Below are positions 59,199 through 64,000 of a stretch of 64,000 bases of DNA, piece after piece. The notes beneath the pieces are model-generated. The model did not search any database. It was not told where the DNA came from and worked only from the letters and a program-made list of their open reading frames with translations. The DNA comes from CAVRQM01 sp963756975 (GTDB lineage: Bacteria; Pseudomonadota; Alphaproteobacteria; Acetobacterales; Acetobacteraceae), in NCBI GenBank assembly GCA_963756975.1, contig CAVWPS010000001.1, positions 1 to 64,000 on the forward strand. Direction: 5' to 3'. The position numbers and the translations under genes were made by a program. Position 1 is the stretch's first letter; every line of letters starts with the position of its first letter.

Positions 59199-60086
59199 TT
59201 ACGCCGTCGCCGGCAGCAGGCCGGTCTCGTCGAGCACGCGCCGCAAATGCGCGTAACCGAGCTTCGCGTATTCCAGCGGGTTGCGAACCGCCGGATCCTG
59301 CTCCGCCTCGATCACGACCCAGCCGTCGTAGCCGGGAAGGTTGCGAAACACCGAGGCGTAATCGACCATGCCGTCGCCCGGCACGGTGTAGACGCCCCGG
59401 ATGACGCTATCGAGGAAGCTCCAATCCTCATCGGTCGCGCGTTTCATCATGTCCGCCCGCACGTCCTTTGTGTGGACATGGCTGATCCGGTCGCGGTAGC
59501 GCGCCGCCAGCGCCGCCGGATCGGCCCCGCCCCAGGTCGCGTGGCCGGTGTCGAGCAGCAGGTGCACCGACGGCCCGGTCGCGGCCATGAACGCGTCGAT
59601 GTCGGCCTCGCTCTGCACGACCGTTCCCATGTGATGATGGTACACTAGCCGCACGCCGTCCCGCAGCAACGCGTCGCCAACTTGCGTGACGCGCGCGCCG
59701 AACTCGGTCCAGTCGGTCAGCACCGGGCGGCGGGACAGCGGCATGGACTGGTCGCCGTGGATCGCGTTGGACGTCTCCGCGAACACCATGACGGTGCAGC
59801 CCATCGCGCGCAGCAGATCGACATGCGGGCGCATCGCCGCGATCTCGGCCGCCGCGTCGCGCCGCAGCAATTCGGCCGAATACCAGCCGCTGACGCAGGC
59901 CAGTCCGAACGGGGCCAGCGCCAGGCGCAGCGCCGCCGGCTCGCGCGGGAATTTGTGGCCCAGCTCCATGCCCTCGAACCCGACCTGCTTCGCCTCGGTG
60001 AGGCACTGCTCCAGCGTCGTCTCGCCGCCGAGCGTTTGCAGGTCGTCGTTCGACCAGCCGATTGGGTTTGCGCCGATCTTGATCAT
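59199..60086 (-). CDS. iolE: Myo-inosose-2 dehydratase
   Basis: TIM-barrel enzyme of 295 residues that dehydrates 2-keto-myo-inositol. IGANPIGWSNDDLQTLGGETTLEQCLTEA at 3-31, GMELGHKFPRE near 45, YHHHMGTVVQSEADID near 148, LLDTGHATWGGADP near 175 and SHVHTKDVR near 200 carry the metal ligands. I start at the ATG at 60086 with GAGA upstream; an in-frame TTG 18 bases earlier is possible. Unbroken. Confidence 0.95.
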   Translation of the reverse strand: MIKIGANPIGWSNDDLQTLGGETTLEQCLTEAKQVGFEGMELGHKFPREPAALRLALAPFGLACVSGWYSAELLRRDAAAEIAAMRPHVDLLRAMGCTVMVFAETSNAIHGDQSMPLSRRPVLTDWTEFGARVTQVGDALLRDGVRLVYHHHMGTVVQSEADIDAFMAATGPSVHLLLDTGHATWGGADPAALAARYRDRISHVHTKDVRADMMKRATDEDWSFLDSVIRGVYTVPGDGMVDYASVFRNLPGYDGWVVIEAEQDPAVRNPLEYAKLGYAHLRRVLDETGLLPATA

Positions 60087-60090
60087 GCTC

Positions 60091-61936
60091 TCAGTCTCCA
60101 ACACGCTGCGACTGCAACGCGCGTTCGTAGTTCTGCCGTGCGGCCCGCACTTCGGGGCGCGACGACACTTCCGGGACCGTCACCTCCCACCACGCGCCGC
60201 CGGCGTCGGTGATGATCGCCGGATCGGTGTCGATCACGACGACGCTGGTGCGGTCGTTGCCGCGCATCGCGTCGAGTGCCGCCGCCAGCTCGCCGAGGTT
60301 GCTCGCTTTCACCGCGATCGCGCCGAGGCTGCGCGCGTGGCCGACGAAATCCACCTCAGGCATTTGGACGTGACGGGAATCGGCCAGCAGATTGTTGAAC
60401 CCGGCCCCGCCGCACGCGCGCTGCAAACGGTCGATGCAGCCGAAACCCCGGTTGTCGAGCACGACGATGGTCAGTTTCAGGCCAAGCATGACCGAGGTCG
60501 CGATCTCGGAGTTCAGCATCAGATACGACCCGTCGCCGACCATGACGAAAACGTCCCGTAGCGGGTCGGCCATCTTCACGCCGAGCGCGCCCGCGATCTC
60601 GTATCCCATGGTGGAGAAGCCGTATTCCGCGTGGTAGCCGCCCGGCGCACCGCAAAACCAATGCTTGTGCAACTCGCCCGGCAAACCGCCCGCCGCGCAG
60701 ACGATCACGTCGGTTTCGCGAGCCCCGCGCTGCACGCAGCCGATCACCTGCGCGTCGCTCGGCAGCGCCGCATTACCGGCGGCGGTGTAGCGCGATGCGG
60801 TGGCGCGCCATGTCTCCAGCGCGGACGCGGCGCGAGCGGTCCATGCGTTCGGTGCCGACCATCCCGCCAGTGCGGACCGTCAGCGCGGCCAGGCCGCTGC
60901 GAACGTCTGCCACCAGCGGTTGCGCGCGGTGTTTTCCCGCGTCGAACGGGGCGACGTTCAGCCCGACGATCCGGCGCGACGGATCGCGGAACAAGGCCCA
61001 CGATCCGGTCGTGAAGTCGGCGAGGCGCGTGCCGACCGCGAGCACCAGATCGGCCTCCTCCGCCAGCGCGTTCGCCGCCGCCGTGCCGGTCACGCCGACC
61101 GCCCCCATGTTCAGCGGCGACGCCTCGGGCAACGCCGACTTTCCCGCCTGCGTCTCGCACGACGGGATCCCGTGCGCCTCACAGAAGGCCAGCAGCTCGC
61201 GCTCCGCCTCGGAATACAGCACGCCGCCGCCGCACACGATCAACGGTTTTCTGGCCGCGCGGATCAGCTCGACGGCCGCCGCAAGCTCGACCGGATCGGG
61301 GGCGGGGCGGCGCATCGTCCAAACCCGCTCCTCGAACAGGTGCTCGGGATAATCCCAAGCCTCCGCCTGCACGTCCTGACACAGGGCCAGCGTCACCGGG
61401 CCGCTCGTCACCGGATCGGTCAGCGTTTCCATCGCGCGGTAAAAGGCCGGGACAAGCTGTTCCGGGCGCGTCAGCCGGTCGAAATAGCGCGACACCGGGC
61501 GCAGGCAGTCGTTGGCCGAAACCGTGCCGTCGCCAAAGCTCTCGACCTGTTGCAGCACCGGGTCGGGGCCGCGTCCGGCGAACACGTCGCCCGGCAGCAG
61601 CAGCACCGGCAGCCGGTTCACGTGGGCGAGGGCGGCGGGCGTGACGAGGTTCGTCGCACCCGGCCCGATCGACGTCGTGACCGCCATCATCCGCCGCCGC
61701 CGCGCCGCCTTCGCATACGCCACCGCCGCGAACGCCATGCCCTGCTCGTTATGCGCGCGATAGGTCGGCAGCGTGTCGCGCATCTCGTGCAGCGCCTCGC
61801 CCATGCCGGCGACGTTGCCGTGCCCGAAGATCGCCCAGACGCCGCCGAACAACTGCACCCGTTCGCCGCCGATCACGGTCATCTGCACCGACAGGGCGCG
61901 AACCAGCGCCTGGGCCATCGTGAGGCGGATCGTCAT
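60091..61936 (-). CDS. iolD: 3D-(3,5/4)-trihydroxycyclohexane-1,2-dione hydrolase (one frame break)
   Basis: Thiamine-diphosphate enzyme that opens the inositol ring, about 615 residues. RLTMAQALVRALSVQ at the start, FGHGNVAGMGEALHE near 37, YRAHNEQGMAFAAVAYAKA with the catalytic Glu near 57, SIGPGATNLVTPAALAHVNRLPVL near 85, and the cofactor motif VGDGSYLMLNSEIAT with LDNRGFGCIDRLQ near 480-510. The frame breaks near 60880; the segment GWSAPNAWTARAASALETW belongs to the resumed frame. Its ATG overlaps the iolC stop. Confidence 0.93.
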
Positions 61937-63839
61937 GCGTGTGCTCCCTGCCATGCGGCTACCAGATCGGCAAATCGTCGCGGCCATTTCGTCCACCGCC
62001 GCCGCGTCGTCGATGCGCCCGGCGAGCCAGGCGGCGGCCGGCTCGGCGAAGATGGTGCGCCCGACCGCGAAGCCCCGCACCAGCGGTTCGGCCCGCGACG
62101 TCGCGAACGCGGCGGCCAGGTCGCTCATCGGCGCGTCGAGCCCGAGCATGACGACACCCCGGCAGAACGGATCGCCGGCACGGATTGCGTCACCGATCGC
62201 GGTCCATGCGGCGGCCGAGGGCTGCGTTTCAAGCTTCCACCAGTCGGGCTTGATGCCGAGCGAATACAGATGCGTCACGACGCGCGCGACCGTGTCGTCA
62301 TGAAGTTCGCCGTGCTTGCCGGCGATGATCTCGATCAGCAACTCGCGCCCGATCGTGCGGGTCGCATCGAACAGCCGCAACAGCTCCCGGTCCTGCCGCG
62401 CGCGCAACTCGGCCGGATCGTCCGGATGGTAGAAGCACAGGCATTTCACGACCTGCCACACCGGCCACTCGATCAGGTGCGCGCCGAGGCTGTCGGTCAC
62501 GTCGAAGTCGAGCGGCCGGCTGCCGGGCTTTTCGACCGGACGTGCCACCCACAGATCGTGGTCGGCGGCGCGGAACAATGCCTCTCGTCCATGCGTGCCA
62601 TCGAGCAGCATGCCGAAGCCCGGCTTGCCGCCGGCCACACGGACAGCCGCCTGCACGGCGAGGGTCTTGAACGCCGCGATGCGCGCCGGGTCGGCCCCGG
62701 CATCGTCCGCCAATGCTTCCAGCTGCGAACGATGGTCGATCGCGAGCGCGAAGATCGTGTCGGGTGCCGCGCGGCGCGTCGTCGCCCAATGCGTGTGGTT
62801 CAGCGCCACGTCGCGGCGCAGCGCCCGGTGCGGGCTGCCGTTCTCGAGGAACTGCTGCATCTCGGTCCAGGTCGGGCTTTCCGGCGAGCACAGCAGGCGG
62901 GAGACGGCGAACGCGCCGCACGCATTGGCCCATTTGGCACACGTCTCGAGCGGCTCGTTCGCGAAGCCAGCCGCGCAGAAAGCCGGACATGAACGCGTCG
63001 CCCGCGCCGAGCACGTTGTAGACCTCGACGGGGAAGCCCGGCCCGCGCACGCCCTCGTCCAGCGTGTCGGGGATCGCGTCCGGGAACACGACGCAACCCA
63101 TCGGGCCGCGCTTGCACACGATCGTCGCCTTGGACACGGCACGGATCGCGCGGATGGCGGCGACCGTGTCCTCCGACCCGCCGGCGACGTGCAGCTCCTC
63201 CTCGGTGCCGACGATCAGGTCGCACAGCGGCAGCACGGGGGCGAGCAGGGCGGTCACCGCGTCCGAGCGGATGTAGCGGCTCTCACCCTCGCCGTGCCCC
63301 GCGAGGCCCCAGAGGTTCGGCCGGTAGTCCACGTCGAATACGATGCGCGCGCCATGCGCCTTGCCGAGCGTGATCGCCCGGTGCTGGGCGGCCGACGATG
63401 CGGGGCGGGAGAAGTGCGTGCCGGTGACCAGCACGGCGTCGGCGCGCTCGATCAGCGCCGGGTCGATGTCGCCCTCGTCCAAGGCGGCGTCGGCACAGTC
63501 GGTGCGATAGAAGATCAGCGGGAAGCTGTGCTCGTCGCGGACGCCGAGGATGACCAGCGCGGTGAGCCGGCGCGGGTCGGTCGCCACCCCGGCGACATCG
63601 ACGCCCTCGCGAACCAGCTGCTCGCGGATGAAGCGGCCCATGTGCTCGTCGCCGACGCGGGTGATGACCGCCGAGCGCAGGCCGAGCCGTGCGGTGCCGA
63701 TCGCGATGTTCGTGGGGCATCCGCCGACGGCCTTCGAAAAGCTCGCCATATCCTCGAGCCGGCCGCCGACCTGCTGGCCGTAGAGGTCGACGGATGAGCG
63801 GCCGATGGAGACGACGTCGAGGCGCGGCTGCACGGACAT
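61933..63839 (-). CDS. iolC: 5-dehydro-2-deoxygluconokinase fused to DUF2090 domain (two frame breaks)
   Basis: About 635 residues. Residues 1-325 are a PfkB-type kinase (VVSIGRSSVDLYGQQVGGRL, GGCPTNIAIGTARLGL, catalytic VLGAGDAFMSGF near 280). Residues about 345-635 are the DUF2090 domain (FALAIDHRSQLE, GMLLDGTHGREALF, WPVWQVVKCLCFYHPDDP, LELLIEI-type LLIEIIAGKHGE), which resembles an aldolase and probably does the work of the missing IolJ. Frames break near 62960 and 61978 (one G missing; RRFADLVAAWQGAHA then stops at 61933). First gene of the operon. Confidence 0.9.
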
Positions 63840-63937
63840 TCCCTTCGCGTGGCCCGCCCGGCTTGCCGCCGGTGCGGAGTTGGATGGCGGAGTTGTCGTT
63901 TGTCGAACGGCTCGGTTAGTCTAGCCGCACACGCTTT

Positions 63938-63953
63938 TGGAATATCCGTTCTA
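63938..63953. promoter_or_regulatory. IolR-type operator
   Basis: TGGAATATCCGTTCTA fits the GGAA-N6-TTCC pattern described for IolR of alphaproteobacteria with one mismatch in the last base of the core (TTCT). It lies about 100 bases before iolC and next to the putative -35 box of the operon, where repressor binding would block transcription. Inositol breakdown intermediates would release it. Confidence 0.75.
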
Positions 63954-63956
63954 AAA

Positions 63957-63962
63957 CGTCAA
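63957..63962 (-). promoter_or_regulatory. Putative -35 box of the iol operon
   Basis: The minus strand reads TTGACG here. The IolR-type operator follows within the spacer before the -10 position (a weak CAAAAG, 17 bases on). The placement supports direct repression. The leader to the iolC ATG is about 95 bases long. Confidence 0.4.
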
Positions 63963-63969
63963 TGGCGGA

Positions 63970-64000
63970 GTGAGCTTGGACGACACCGACGAGCGGCCGC
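63970..64000 (+). CDS. Probable first codons of a divergent regulator (partial)
   Basis: An open frame begins with GTG 63970 or TTG 63976 (GGAG lies five bases before the TTG) and reads LDDTDERP to the window edge. RpiR-type IolR genes are often divergent from iolC and this is the expected place. Only ten codons are visible, so identity is a guess from context. Confidence 0.3.
   Translation, partial: MSLDDTDERP

Noticed and set aside
60773..63142. A natural IolC-IolD fusion protein
   Set aside because: The shared frame arises only because a base is missing near 61978; restoring it gives a normal iolC ending at 61933 that overlaps the iolD ATG.

Overview
The window is high-GC bacterial chromosome, densely packed with genes (every gap is under 300 bases). 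It most resembles an alphaproteobacterium of the Rhodospirillales/Acetobacterales type. The support is gene order and domain make-up: tpiA-secG-pyrG-kdsA-(opgH)-eno-ftsB-pdhABC-lpd-lipA-COQ10-like in one run, a PdhB with its own N-terminal lipoyl domain, ppiD followed by trpE, an IolC kinase fused to a DUF2090 domain, and an IolR-type operator in front of the inositol genes. This is inference from the sequence; no database was searched.

Layout. 1-7.2 kb: a sugar-uptake operon (DeoR regulator, BadF/GlcNAc-type kinase, ABC binding protein and two permeases without an ATPase, SIS-domain isomerase/deaminase, GH4 glycosidase) ended by a strong terminator. 7.3-15.5 kb: a benzoylformate-decarboxylase-like enzyme, an MscS channel with a cyclic-nucleotide domain, a PoxB-like enzyme, adenine deaminase and a Tat-exported ferritin-like protein. 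15.5-21.8 kb (minus strand): ppiD, trpE and two glycosyltransferases, one carrying an in-frame palindromic repeat. 21.9-37.3 kb: housekeeping core, interrupted by a small HigBA-type toxin-antitoxin pair and two tiny His/Tyr-rich exported proteins. 37.4-49.5 kb: EF-hand-like exported protein, TetR-TehA-DUF302-CinA set, fumarase C, two short-chain dehydrogenases, a large membrane protein, an MBL hydrolase, and a DedA/phosphoesterase/lipid-kinase operon. 49.5-55 kb: a periplasmic molybdenum aldehyde oxidoreductase (paoABC) with its maturation genes paoD and mocA transcribed divergently. 55-64 kb: a myo-inositol catabolic operon iolC-D-E-B-A-G plus a dehydrogenase, all on the minus strand, with an IolR-type operator and the probable first codons of a divergent regulator at the right edge.

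Genes working together. The pdhABC-lpd-lipA block supplies the pyruvate dehydrogenase complex and its lipoyl cofactor. paoA, B and C are the three subunits of one molybdoenzyme, and paoD and mocA make and insert its cytosine-dinucleotide cofactor. The iol genes turn inositol into acetyl-CoA plus a C3 unit. The first operon has the parts to import, cleave, phosphorylate and possibly deaminate an unidentified amino-sugar glycoside.

Quality warning. At least sixteen single-base frame breaks split otherwise intact genes, including tpiA, fumC and ppiD. Their number and their presence in core genes point to sequence or assembly errors rather than decay. I annotate those genes as single coding regions and give the approximate break point. 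I found no tRNA, rRNA, CRISPR array, insertion sequence or prophage. I did not find a clearly unprecedented system; the first operon is the best candidate for unusual biology.
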